Assembly (NCBI RefSeq): GCF_036323735.1
Contig: NC_086028.1
Coordinates: forward strand, 23,215,001 to 23,279,000
Direction of reading: 5' to 3'
Source: Rattus norvegicus
Taxonomy: Eukaryota > Chordata > Mammalia > Rodentia > Muridae
Length of the DNA stretch: 64,000 nt
The notes beneath the pieces were generated by a model. That model worked only from the letters and a program-made list of their open reading frames with translations. It did not search any database and was not told the DNA's origin. Both the position numbers and the translations under genes were made by a program. Of this stretch, positions 48,012-60,112 are shown piece after piece. Within the stretch, counting starts at the first letter, position 1; every line of letters begins with the position of its first letter.

Positions 48012-48182
48012 TTCAGTCTCCAGAATATGCATTTGGGCACTCACAACTGCCTATAATTCCAGGTTCAGGGGATTTGATGCTAACTTCTGGTCACCACAGG
48101 TAACTGCATGGATGCAGTATGCATACTCAGGAACATATACATATATATATATATATATATATATGTAATAAAATTTAAAAAA
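48012..48182 (+). mobile_element. B3-type SINE, 5' truncated, with (AT)n tail region
   Basis: Blocks gggcactcacaactgcctat, ttccaggttcaggggatttg, ctaacttctggtcaccacag and gtatgcatactcaggaac are in B3 order. An (AT)n run (48139-48165) sits where the SINE's A/T-rich 3' part lies, followed by an A-rich tail. Confidence 0.8.
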
Positions 48183-48957
48183 CCTTAATTTCTGGGTTAA
48201 ATGTCTTAAAATATTTAGAGCATAGCTCTCCATTTACCAATATTACAGTATTTTTGCAGCAAAAAATACTAAATCATGTTTTTCTGAATAAAAAAGTAAG
48301 CATAATAGTAACAATAATAACACACACAAATTCATCCCATTGTAATCAATGTTCCAGTACATGATTGAGAGTGATTTTTCATATTGATTTCCACAACTAT
48401 ATAAATAGGAATCCCATGCCTATAGATTCTGTTTGTATATAAAAACAACTTTTATTTGCCTGATTTAATTACCATGTCTGAAACTTACTGACTCAGTCTG
48501 CTAACCCGGAAGCTTGTAGTCCTCATAAAATCTAATCTAGGCTACAATGGTTTCTTCCTCTGAGAATTGTTGCTGAATAAGCTCACCCATTCCCAGTTCT
48601 TTCTGAACTTTGGCTGGCTGGTCAATTTAGTTATTTTGTCTCAAAACTCCTTTCCATGTTGACTGATTCAATCTGGCTTCTCTTTTCAGCTTCTCCTGAA
48701 CTGCTTTGGAAATCTGTTCTAATCTTTTGGTTCTTTTTTCTCTCTGGCTCGTTCTGTCTTTACCTGTGTCTAGCTTGTTCTCTCAATACTATTGGTCTCT
48801 GTTCAACTGTTCCAGTAAAACTATCTTCTTCCTACTCTCTCTTCACTGTTCTTTTAAGGAGCTTCCCTCTCCTCTCTCTTCTCCTGAGAGTTGGGAATTC
48901 TGTCAAATCTTTCTCTGATTCTTCACTTTGCCACATTGCTTTTATTTATCTTTTTAA
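48183..48957. other. Unique-looking DNA, nothing recognised
   Basis: Pyrimidine-rich near 48700-48890. The 162-codon frame at 48656-49144 runs into the inverted L1 sequence and is not a gene. Confidence 0.4.
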
Positions 48958-49165
48958 AATTTTTATTATTTTTATTTATTTATTTTTTACACTCCAGATT
49001 TATTCCCCTCCCAGTGTACCCTCTGACTGTTCCACATCTCATGCCTCCTCCCTGCATCCCTCCCCTTGCTTCTCCACGAGGATGTTCCCATCCCACTCAC
49101 CCCACCAGATCTTTAAACTCCCTGGGAACTCCTGTCTCTTTTAAACATGGGTGCTTTCCTCAAAA
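48958..49165 (-). mobile_element. L1 3' end fragment
   Basis: The plus strand begins with a T-rich run (inverted A tail) then acactccagatttattcccc, ccctctgactgttccacatc, tctccacgaggatgttccca and ctttaaactccctgggaact, which fit the inverted 3' end of an old rodent L1 (Lx type). Confidence 0.75.
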
Positions 49166-51271
49166 CTAACATTACCTTTATTATTTGGAATTAACTCATA
49201 TGTACTAAGGGAGTTTCTGTATTCCAGTCAGAAGGATTCAAGGCATCTGCTAAGGACTGAGCCAACCAGAACCCTTTTTCTGGGTTCACAGTATGATCAG
49301 ATATCCTGCAGTCATGGTATTTCAATTGTTTGACTTTATAGAAAAGCCCACCTACTGATTCAACATTTTACTTCATGTTTCTCTACCTTTCTATCTTTAT
49401 TACCAGAGATTTACTAATAAACACAACATTTTAATGCAGGATATAAAGTGAGGATTATATTTTTGCCTGTGTTCTACACCATTATTTGTAATTTGAGAAA
49501 AGGTGGGTTTAAAAGTAGTGATTTTTTTTCACCGCAATATTCACGACTTGGGGCCATATATAGATTCAAAGAGTCTTGTGTCATGCCCCATTTTTCCTCT
49601 CCAGCATGTTTTATTTAAATTAACGTTCGAAATCTTGCCTCACTCATCACTCAAGTCAGGCATACTAAATTGTCACATTATATCCCCCTACCCTTTTTCT
49701 CTTTATCACAAATAATTCCTTTATATGTATCTATTTCTGTTGAAATCTGAAGCATCTCTTGAACACTCACATTTCAAGTTCTCTCTATCTGAATCTCTAA
49801 ACACATTTCAGTTTCCTTCACCTCCATGACTTGGAGTACTTCTCTTGATACTTCTCTTTGATTATTCCCATGACATCCGGTTAAGGGAGATAAGTGAACA
49901 TTCAGAACCTTGAAACACCAATTCCCCTCATTGCCTAATTAACTTGGTTCCTGGGGGTCCAATCTCTACCATCCCAAGTCCTACCTTCTGATTGTCAAGA
50001 GACCAAACCTCTGAGACTATTTGGTACTCCCAGGTCTAAAAAGGTCTTGAAATGCTCAATTTAGTTAGGGATCAATCATCCTTCTACTTCGCTTCATCTT
50101 GATTCTGAGACGAGATCGCCTTGGAACTTCTTTCTACATATGTCCTTTTGTCATTCCTTGACTTCAAGGAGAATTCTGTCACTGGACACAGATTTAAGGA
50201 CAATATTAGTGTAGTACTCCCTCATCTGTTTATTTATAGTTCTTTCTTTGCACTTCAGTGCCCTTTCTCCCATATGCCACTCTTTAAATGGCAAATTCTA
50301 GAGAAAGACAATTAGCAGGGCACACCACCCCATTTAGACCCACAGAATCTCAAAGCTACCCCATTCTTTCAAGTCCTGAGATTTTCATATTATTTTTTGC
50401 AGAGCTTATCAAAACTGTGCATACTGACTACCCTGAGTAGCTATACATTAGTAGTGTCTTTAATCTTTAGTAGGACCGTACCAGTACCACAGTGTTTGCG
50501 CCCAAGTAGCACTCATTCATGGCCTCCAAGGTCAAGAGATCCATCAAACAGGGATGTGTCAAAGAAAGCCACAAAGTACTTAAATACAAGTGTGGAACTA
50601 CAAAATACTGTTTGGAGAAGGAGAAAGAGGCAATGAATAAAGTTTCATAAAATTGTATTACTATCAACGTTTTACTTATTAGCTATTGATGTTACCCTTT
50701 TCCTATACCTAACATAAACTTTACTGTAGGTTTATACATACAAGAAAACACATAGCAAATCTAGCTCAGATGGAGATTAGTTCCAGACATTCTTAGACAA
50801 TTATGAGGCATATATCCATAGACCTGGGTGGAGGAGACTGTTGTAATCATTTTTCTCAGTTACCTCAGGACTACCTCCCAAAGGTGGCATTTATACGACA
50901 CACATTACCTACAGTAGAAACATGGTGCAGATGGTGATTCCCATTTACATTTAGTCTCTTCAACACTGAAATGTACAAAATTTGTGGTGGTGTGATCTTG
51001 AGGACTGATAATACACGTGTCAAACTTTCAGCTCAGAGTGCTCCACACATCGTGATGGCTCATTAAATGAAACCTGTTTATCTGCTTTTCTTCTAGCCTC
51101 CACAGAAGTTATTTGCTTCATACGATCCTCACCCTCTGTCCATCTCCAATGATACAAAAAATGACTTTAAATGCTTAGACAGTAGGCTTAGATTTCACCA
51201 TGTGACACAGTATGTGGCCTGATGTTTTATAGTATCAGATCGAAATTTGGGGATAAATGTAATAAGACCTG
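49166..51271. other. About 2.1 kb of unique-looking DNA, nothing recognised
   Basis: No exon or clear repeat is supported. Confidence 0.4.
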
Positions 51272-51392
51272 TGTATATGTGTATGTGTATACATTTATAT
51301 GTGTTTGTATATCTATGAGTGTGTATTCATATACATGTGCGTTTAAGTGTATGTGTGTGTATGTGTATTTATGAGTGTCTATGTGTGTAGAA
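51272..51392. repeat. Degenerate (TG/TATG)n tract
   Basis: Imperfect TGTG, TATG and GTGTAT repeats, heavily interrupted. Confidence 0.8.
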
Positions 51393-51479
51393 GAACAAGG
51401 CCTGGATGACACCATCTTAAACTGTATTGCATTATCAGGATTGCTTCATGATAATAAAGTGCCTTCGACTTGGTTAAGA

Positions 51480-52056
51480 GAATGGAGTTCTCCCCACATC
51501 CCAGGTCTCTGAAATGTCCTATAGATTGCTTTGCCCCTGCAGATTTCTGTTTTCTCTCCCCTGCTCTCCCTACATCTGATCCCCTCCACCCCAATCCTTT
51601 CCCTGTTCCCTCTCCAGTCAGTTCCCCCCTCCCATTTCTGTTAGCCATTTTATTTTCCCTTAGGAGAAAGGTTCAACCGTCCTCCCTTACCCTCTCCTTG
51701 TTATATGACTTCTTTGGACCTATGGATTAGAGTGTGGTTGTCATGTACTGTATGACTAATATCCACTTATCAGTGAGTATATACCATGAATCTCCTTTTG
51801 TACCTGAGTTACCTCACTCAGGATGATATTACCTAGTTCCATTCCTTTGCCTAAAAATAATTATGTCCTTGTTTCTAGTAGCAGAGTAGTTAGTATTTCA
51901 TTGTGTAAATGAACCATATTTTCTTTATCCTTCAGTTGAGGGACATCTATGTTGTTTCTGGATATTATGAAAAAAGCTGCTATGAACAGAGTTGAGCAAG
52001 CATCCTTATGGAACGATGGAGCATCTTTTGGGTATATACCTACAGTGTCCATGGGG
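51480..52056 (-). mobile_element. Lx-type L1, inverted 5' segment (ORF2 end and first half of 3' UTR)
   Basis: Read on the minus strand it contains the ORF2 C-terminal part (GIYPKDAPSFHKDACSTLF at 51994-52046, followed by indels), the end of ORF2 near 51760-51800, and the first half of an Lx-type 3' UTR with long G/A-rich stretches, stopping at a gagacctgggatgtggggag block. The next part of that 3' UTR is found in plus orientation from 52057. The pair therefore looks like one insertion with an internal inversion. Confidence 0.85.
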
Positions 52057-52885
52057 CAACTCTAGCTGAAACTCCTAGCAGTGGGTGATGTGGCTCCTGA
52101 AGTGGCCACTTCCTGTACCCAGGCAGGATAACCAGTTGAGGGTTGAGGACAGCAAACCATCCACAAACATTGACCCAAAATGTGATCTGCTTACAAGATG
52201 TGCAGGGACAACAGTAGAGCAGAGATAAAGATGAAATGAAAGGTCAACTAATGACTGGGCCAAATTGAAATTCATCCTGTAGGCAAGAACCAACCCCTGA
52301 CACTATTAATGATACTTTATTATACTTGCAGACAGGAGTCTAGCATAAATGTCCTCTGAGAGGCTCCACCCAGCAGCCAATGGAAAGAGATTTAGAGATC
52401 CACATCCAAAGAATAGATGGACTTCAGAGAGTATTATAGAAGAGTTCGGGGTAAGGATTGAGGTACCTGAAGAGGATAGGAACTCCACAAGAAGACCAAC
52501 AGAATAAAACTAACCTGGATCTGTGTGGGCTCCCAGAGATTGAACCACCAATCAAAGAGTAGACAGGAGCTGGACCTACCCCCACCCCATGTAGCAAATA
52601 AGCCGTGTGATCTTCATGCAGGCCCTCCAAGACCTGAAGTGAGGAATGTCGCTTAATCTGTTCCCTGCCAGTGGATCCCATATCCCTAACTGGGCTGCCT
52701 TGTCTGGCCTCAGTTGGGGGAAGATCTACCAGTGACTTTATGTGCTTGGAGGAAGAGGGTTATAGCCAGAGGAGGGATCCTGTTTCTCCTCTGGGGAAAG
52801 GGCAATGGGAAGAGTGTGAGGGGCTACTGGTAGAAGATAGGGGCTAATATTTGGATGTAGTGTGAATAAGTATTTTTAAAAGAAA
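52057..52885 (+). mobile_element. Lx-type L1, 3' segment (second half of 3' UTR)
   Basis: Starts at ctagctgaaactcctagcag and continues in plus order: gacccaaaatgtgatctgct, gactgggccaaattga, gcaagaaccaacccctgac, ggaactccacaagaagacc, gattgaaccaccaatcaaag, ggctgccttgtctggcctca, then an A-rich end near 52885. It carries no coding sequence. Confidence 0.88.
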
Positions 52886-52944
52886 ATGGGATTCATTAAA
52901 GTACAAATCAAAGCCATTGACAAAGAATTATGCTTTTTAATAAA

Positions 52945-53022
52945 ATGAATTGGAATGCAGCTGAATGATAAAGCACGTGTTGATAGAGTAAAGGCCTGGC
53001 CTTCATCTCTAGCACCTTTTCC
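52945..53022 (+). mobile_element. Diverged ID-like SINE
   Basis: The sequence ggaatgcagctgaatgataa, agcacgtgttgatagag, then aggcctggccttcatctcta and gcacc follows the ID order at low identity. The tail is missing. Confidence 0.6.
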
Positions 53023-53691
53023 CTCGTGTTCTTAGCCAACTAAACCATAAGATGTATAGTCAAATTGTAGCATTATTTCTGAGAATTAACAACATTTTAA
53101 AAACAGTAGAGATTCATGTGAGAAAAGCTATGGGGTAGTAGTTTCATTTACCCTTTGTAACTGGAAGAAATATGTTTGCTTCTGACATGATTTGATCTAG
53201 GATGTCTGTTATCTTGTGAAGTATACTTTCATGACTATGGTTGATCCTGAGTGAGTTTACCGTCAGAAGGGAGTTTCCGAATCTCGGGAAATCTGAGCAA
53301 AAGGTAAACTACCATGTCAGAAGGAGATATATGTTTCTGATAATGCCACTGTCTTTGGGGTGGAGTTGGTGATTGACGCAGGACCAGTTACAGTTACATC
53401 TCTGAAATGATTTCAATGATCAAATAGAGGAGGGGTGCTGGGACCTTCTGTCTGATCTAGGAGTTACACTGAGTTTCATTTGGATGACAGGATCCACGTC
53501 AGTGTCCATGTGCTGTTAGGAAAGATGTGAAGACAAAACTTATGTTTCTATCATTTAATGTCCTCTAACTCACCCCAAAGACTAGATAACATTGAGAATG
53601 GGGTCTGGGTGAACATATTAGGAACTCACTAATGAAATAAACAAATTCTATACAGATGAATAAAAATTTCTCTGAAATTAAACCAAGTAAA
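53023..53691. other. Unique-looking DNA, nothing recognised
   Basis: No exon or clear repeat is supported. Confidence 0.4.
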
Positions 53692-54045
53692 ATTTGGGTA
53701 AGATGACTTAGTGGGCAGCAGCATTGGGTGTGAATGATAAGGTGCTTAGTTCCCACTGTATATTTGACAGAGCTAGATATAGACAAGTATGCTTGTAACC
53801 CAGTGCTATAAGAGGTAGAGAGAGATAGAAGGGTCTCTGGAGTTGTCAGGCGACCAGCCTACCTCCAGGTTCAACAAGGAATGTTTGTGACTCAAAGTAA
53901 TCATGCAGAAGGACATAGAGCAGGACACCCAAGGTTGTTTTGCAACATCCTTGAATGAGTACACAAATCTGTACTTCTGAACAACTGGGCACATAAAAAA
54001 TATATATCACAATCACACATATAAATACCTATTCATACACTTACA
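53692..54045 (+). mobile_element. B4A/RSINE1-type SINE
   Basis: Blocks in order: gggtaagatgacttagtggg, aaggtgcttagttcc, agtatgcttgtaacccagtg, gaagggtctctggagttgtc, cgaccagcctacctccaggt, ggacacccaaggttg and a CA-rich end. The order is typical of rodent B4-type SINEs. Confidence 0.75.
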
Positions 54046-55891
54046 AAAAAGAATTTTTAATCTTACTTTTATTATATTTATAGTTTGTTTTGTGCCATGA
54101 TATTTAACTATTCAGAAACTCAGTCTGTATGTAGGTTAGAAATAATAATCAAAATAATAGACATTTAAGTAAGATATTACTCTTCTCCACACAGATTTTC
54201 TGGCTGCCTCTCACTATTTTTTATTCCCCGCACCATAACTCTTAATCTAGGGCATTGTTTAATCCAGATAGGAAGTTGTCCTCAGCACACACAGCCTTGT
54301 CTTCCCTTCTGGTAGCTGTTGAGTATTTGGGAATATGTAGGACACAGAACAAGTAAAGAATTATTATCATAACTCAGACTTTGATTTTTATTCTATAAAA
54401 TTGTAACTGCTATCCTTACATGCTACCCTTTGATAGAAAGAAAAGGAAGAAAAGTGTGTAATTTTACTTCGACTAAATTTGCCATTATATTCACAGATTG
54501 CCATATGTTCATAATCTATACAAATCTATTTTAAACTCAATTCACTGTGAGCCCCTAATTTATTTCATGTTATATATGTAAATTGAATTTAGATTTAAGA
54601 CAAATCCTTTGTAGGGGTAGTTTCCAAACATGTGCTATTCTAAGAATTAGCTTGCCGGTGCTTTATTTTGAATACATTTCTTATTAAAGATGTTTTGATG
54701 CTTTTAAAGCAACCTAGAACAATGGTCCATGGTAATCATTCTTACCTTCTATTGTGAAAAAACATATAATAACTTTTATATGGTTAATAATTTGAAAGAA
54801 ATGGAGGCAACAGAGATAAAGAATACAAAATGATGGCTGTCACTGTAAAGAAATCTATTGGCTGACATACTTAAGAGCACTGAATTTGCCATATGAATTA
54901 TTTTCTCTTTCCTACACAATTTTAATTTTAATTTTTATTATTTTTGCCAACTTCTGGAGCTTATATACCTCTCAATTTACCCAGGATTCTCTTGGGTTGA
55001 TGTATAGGGAAATATACATCAACACTGAAAGCATTGTTTATATCAACACAATCATATATTTTTCATATAGGACATATGTCACTTTAAAACAACAATTTTA
55101 TTATCAGGGTACCGATTTGATGTTTTCATCATAGCATCCTGTTATAATTACCTTCAATCCAACCAGTTATAAAATTCTATTCCACAGGAAAACTATCAAC
55201 TTTTTAAAATCGTGCGATAAAACTGTTGAAATCTCTCCTCATAATCCATGCAAGTTTAATTTAAATCTCATAAACACAAAGCCCGCTAAGCCAGACATCC
55301 CCAATGCAAGGCCAGATCATGTTCATTTCAGAAGGTCACAGAATCTCATTTTGGTAGACACGCATCATCTGCGATAATGCCTTGATTAAAGTGACCCCAC
55401 AGGGGCAAATGTGCGTTTGGGCCTTGGGAATGAGCATATCGTCTCTTCCAAAGAAGTGAGGCAATCAGAGCTTCCATCACTTCTCTTGTCCTTCACACAG
55501 TTTGTCAGAGGGAAAACTGGGGCTGCTGATACTCAGTCTGAGTCAAAGAGGGATGGGAAGGAGGAAGTCTGCCAGAAGAAAGAAAACCCGTTTAACCAAC
55601 ATTTCATGAATCCGAATGATTAGTGAAAAATTACTTAAGTCTTAATAACCATAAGAGAATGTTGTTTCAAAAGAACATTTATGTACATTGCCTCATTTAA
55701 ATTTCATAAAGAGGATAGAAAAGTAGACAAGTGCAAGGAACATTGTAGCTGCAGACGGTCTAGTTATTTTTTGTTGAAGTGTGCAAACATCTTGACTTTA
55801 AATGGTTACCTGAGACACCTCCATCAGTATGTAGGTTGCTATAACTGTCTCCCTTCCTCTTTTTTTCTCATCATACAATGAATTATTGCCC
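54046..55891. other. About 1.8 kb of unique-looking AT-rich DNA
   Basis: No exon or clear repeat. A perfect 11-base inverted repeat lies at 54996-55023. Confidence 0.4.
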
Positions 55892-56294
55892 TTGTTGGAG
55901 AGCTGACGGAAGGACTGGAGGAGCTGAGGGAGATTGCAACCCCATAGGAAGAACATCGGCTGGTCGCACCACCCAGTGTTCCCAGGGACTAGACCACCAG
56001 CCATGGAGTGCACAGGAAGGGATCGATGGCTCCAGATACATATGTAACACAGGATGGCCTTGTCTGACATCAGTGCGAGAGGACACCCTTGGCTCTGTGG
56101 AAGTTTCATGCCCCAGCATAGGGAGATGCTGGTGGGTTGGGGAGGGAGAGAGGGGGAGGATCGGGCAGCACCCACATAGCGGCGAAGGGAAGGGAGGAGA
56201 GAGGAAGGTTGTGGGATGGAGAGCTTGTGGAGGGGTAACGGGGAAATGGGACATTATTTGAGATGTCAACGAACACAATGATTAGTAAAAAGCG
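55892..56294 (+). mobile_element. L1 3' UTR fragment
   Basis: It carries the final ~400 bp of an L1 3' UTR: ggaaggactggaggagctga, gattgcaaccccataggaag, gtaacacaggatggccttg, a G/A-rich polypurine region (about 56130-56245) and the terminal acattatttgagatgtcaac block. The A tail is decayed. Confidence 0.9.
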
Positions 56295-56881
56295 AATTAG
56301 TGCACGTTATTGTATAGGCGAGCCTGTGAGAAATATTTAAAAATTTATTTCAACTGGGGTAAGGAACACACAGCATGAAGCTTGAGGCTGCTCTGTTAGA
56401 ACTCGCTTTTGGTGGGAACGATGACTCCGCCTTAAATCCCAGCTGGCAAAGGTGGAACTCAGTGTGCACTTGCTCATGTTGCCAGACAAAGGTTCTCCTT
56501 TATCTTGTTATGTTTGCTGCCTCGAATTCCACCACTCTCAACAGCCTACACGGGCTGTCCACTCTTCCTGGCTGCTAATCCAGCAGGCTTTTTAATGTAA
56601 CTGTCACTACCCAAAAAGGCATGCAAAATAACATTACATCTTAGGTTGTAAGTTGGGAGTGTAATTAATTATGAATGAGACCCATGGAAGGACAAAACCC
56701 GAGAAGCTGAAGAGTGACATTTTAAACAGATGCTTTGATTACAATGATTTTTTTTTTGTAACTAGAGATGGAAATATAAACCACTTCTAAGTCCTTAACA
56801 TGGCAATACTTAAAACAACCAGCTTTGAAGGGCTAACAATATAACAATAGATTTTATCTCTACCTCTGGAACATCATAGCA

Positions 56882-56883
<2 letters not shown>
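56295..56883. other. Unique-looking DNA, nothing recognised
   Basis: No gene or repeat is supported. Confidence 0.4.

Positions 56884-56974
<91 letters not shown>
56884..56974. repeat. Compound (TC)n-(CA)n microsatellite
   Basis: About 25 TC units run directly into about 20 CA units. Confidence 0.97.
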
Positions 56975-56976
<2 letters not shown>

Positions 56977-59157
56977 CACAAATCATAAGTCGGAGACCCC
57001 ATTGAAATATTTGCATCTGAGATACCCTCTAAAAAGCTTTATGGGTGCAAAAGATGCCACTGCTGCTCCAAGACAGGGGCCTTTGATGTTCCCTCATCCT
57101 TTACATCATAGAAGGAGCTCAAAGGGTTAATTAAAATTTAATGATATCGGCAGTACTTTGAAAAAGTTATGAACTTGGGTGAGATCAATCATTTTCTTGG
57201 ACTGCCTGACTTCAAAGCAGACATTATGCAGAAGGAGGCGGGGGGGGGGATACTGCTCCCATTCTGAACCGAATTCATAAGCAAGGATTTTCTCATTAGT
57301 GGTCTGTACATGGAGGAGATTCCAAGTTCAAACTAAAAGGAGGTGAGATGCCAAAAAGTGGTTAATGTCAATGTTAATCCTTTGATGCCGATTGGTTTCA
57401 TCTCTCAATGAACACGTTGCAAGGGACATTGCAACACTGACAGGCCCCAGATCAAGAAATTTGGGATTAAGAGAGATAAACAGATGCTTCCCCCTCTCCT
57501 TCTTCTTTATTTCTACCTTTAGAATCACAGTTTGTTTGCCTGTATTTGGGAGACAAATAAAATCATGCTAATTAACTTGTTTACTCATATTCTAGGACAT
57601 TCTATAGCGTGACATTTAAAATGACTAATTTAAGCTTCTGTCAAATGCAAAATCTTCATTGTCTCTTAAGTCTTTCCTCTGCTTGGAATGCTCATAACCT
57701 CTAGGTCTTCTTTCTGCGATCCTCATATATTTATAAAAGGATAATTTTCTCCCTGTGAACAGCAAGCCTTTGTCTTTCTCCCACTTTGCCATGCCTCATT
57801 TGGCCTGTAAAAGTTTTTATCACTTTGACTGAAGCCACAAATGCAGAAGTTTTGTTTTACAAGAATTAAAATTTGCCACTGGGCACCAAGAGTAACATAA
57901 AACATGGTCTGACTCCAGCTATTCAACTCAGTGCGTCTCCCTGTCAGCGACTGGGTGTAGAGGATTCAGGGAAGATCCTAAATATCACAAATATTTGAAA
58001 GGTACAGTTGTTACATGTGGGGCAAATCCAGAAAAAGTAAAAGAAAAATCTAAGGAGCTATACTTGATGCTCATGTATGCTACAATGTCAGCAAAGTAAA
58101 GTCATCAAGGATCCATTGCAGGCATGCAGAAAATGATACTGTATTTATCACAATGCCATTTTCTGTAACAAAGAATGGGGATTCCTTGAGACCCTAAATT
58201 TACATGACCTGTTGTATTTTGTTAAAGAAGTGATAACATGCTCATGGGTCTCTAGATTTCTCTAGAGAAATCCTTAGTATATTTTGATTAAGCATTTAAA
58301 AATATATTTAGTATATATATTATTCAATACTTAAAAACTGTGGTGTAGAACCTGGACTGAAACAGACTGAGTAATTAACACCAACCAGTCTGTTGTGTCA
58401 TTCATAGCTTAAATGACACGGGGGCTGTGTACAAGTTTATGATGTTGGCTCCTAAGTATGGTTCTGGTACTCAGTGCAAAAGGGCTGTCCTGGGTGACTG
58501 TAAGAGCAGAGTTCCAGTGCAAGCAGGGCTCTGTAAGGAGCTCATAAAAACAAGAGGTCAAGTACAGTATACCTGCAGATACATAGAAAACCGATCACTC
58601 CATTGACGACTTCTACATTTTCAAACTACAAAGTTGCCATCTTCACCTAATAAAACACATGTGGTGGGAAGATTCAGCCAGGCACCATCTGCTCAGAGTG
58701 CCACAACTGCATGTAATTTCCTGAATTTAAAATGGTGATTGAGGGAGATACAAACTTTGATGTTCTCTCCATATTTTCAGACACTAAACCAAATACCTCC
58801 TCTTCACAGCTCTTGTTCATTTATTCTCTAGCTCATTACAAGTCAGTACAATATATTCTTTCAAATATCAATCTATAAAACCTATGATACATTTTTAGAA
58901 AATTTACTACATTTTTTAAAAAAAACTTCAACTATCTTTCTTTTTGCCCACTCTTTGTACATGATTAAATATGCTTAAGGACTTTTTATCCTTATAATAA
59001 TAAGTTTAATTTTATATCATTGAATGTAAAATATTTTAGTTTCTCTGGTAAATGATAAAATAGCAAACACCACCAAGCAAAGCAAGACTAACCAACCAAA
59101 CAAATTAAATTCTGCAGAGACACTGGCTCTGAAGGTTGACACTGCAAAGGATGGAGA

Positions 59158-59159
<2 letters not shown>
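56975..59159. other. About 2.2 kb of unique-looking DNA
   Basis: No exon or repeat is recognised. It contains a G run at about 57240-57249 and a short inverted repeat at 57416-57435. Confidence 0.4.
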
Positions 59160-59213
<54 letters not shown>

Positions 59214-59230
59214 ATATATGTATATATATA

Positions 59231-59272
<42 letters not shown>
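59160..59272. repeat. (TA)n-(TG)n alternating tract
   Basis: 113 bp of uninterrupted purine-pyrimidine alternation: about 22 TA units, a mixed TA/TG part and about 17 GT units. Confidence 0.96.
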
Positions 59273-59277
<5 letters not shown>

Positions 59278-59507
59278 ATACTTTTTCAAAGCTCTGAAGG
59301 AAGTAGAGAAACAATCAAAATGGCATTCAAGGTCAAGAGTGTTCTGTAACAAAACAGCCACACGGAGCTTCAAACAAAGGATGCTGGTACGTCCTCCTTC
59401 AAAAAGTTCCTGCAGCATTAGAAGTAAAAATGATATACCAGCAGTACGCACACCCAATTCATAGTTTAATGCACTGAATTTTGGCTATTAGTACCATTTC
59501 ATCCTTT

Positions 59508-60112
59508 CTTTATTGGGTATTTTATGCATTTACATTTCAAATGTTATTGCTTTCTCTCCTTCTCCCAACTCCCCTCCCCTTTCCAAGCTTCTATGAAGAT
59601 GCCCCGACTCCCACCCACCCAGTCCCACCTCAACACCCTTGCATTCCCCTACACTGGGAAAACAAGACTTCACAAGACCAAGGGCTTCTCCTTCTACTGA
59701 TGCCAGACAAGGCCATCCTCTACTACATATGTGGCTGGAACCATGGGTTCCTCCATGTGTACTCTTTGGTTGGTGGTATATTCCCCAGGAGCTCTGGGGG
59801 ATTGGGTCGGTTGATATTGTTATTCTTCCTATGGGATTTCAAATCCCTTCAGCTTCTTCAGTCTTTTCCCTAACTCCTGTATTAAGGTCCCTGTGCTCAG
59901 TCAGATAGCTGCAAGTATCCTCATCTGTGTCAGTAAGGCTCTGGCAGAGGTTCTCAGGAGACATCCATATCAAGTTCCTGTCATCAACCACTTCTTGGCA
60001 TTGGCAATAGTGATTGAGTTTGGTGCCTGCATAAGGGGCAGATCATGGGGAAGTCTCTGGATGGCCTTTCCTTCAGTCCCTGCTCCACTCTTTGTCCTTG
60101 TATTTGTAAAAG
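59508..60112 (-). mobile_element. L1 3' UTR fragment
   Basis: The plus strand starts with tttacatttcaaatgttatt (the inverted L1 terminal signal), then aagcttctatgaagatgccc, acaaggccatcctctactac, gtgtactctttggttggtgg, ctgtcatcaaccacttcttg and ctttgtccttgtatttgt. This mirrors the plus-oriented 3' UTRs at 4787 and 17780. No ORF2 is included. Confidence 0.92.

Noticed and set aside
48656..49144. 162-codon hydrophobic plus-strand frame that looks membrane-like
   Set aside because: Its hydrophobicity comes from T-rich and pyrimidine-rich DNA, and it runs into an inverted L1 3' UTR.
55878..56278. Two overlapping frames of about 130 codons on opposite strands
   Set aside because: Both lie within an L1 3' UTR fragment that does not code for protein.
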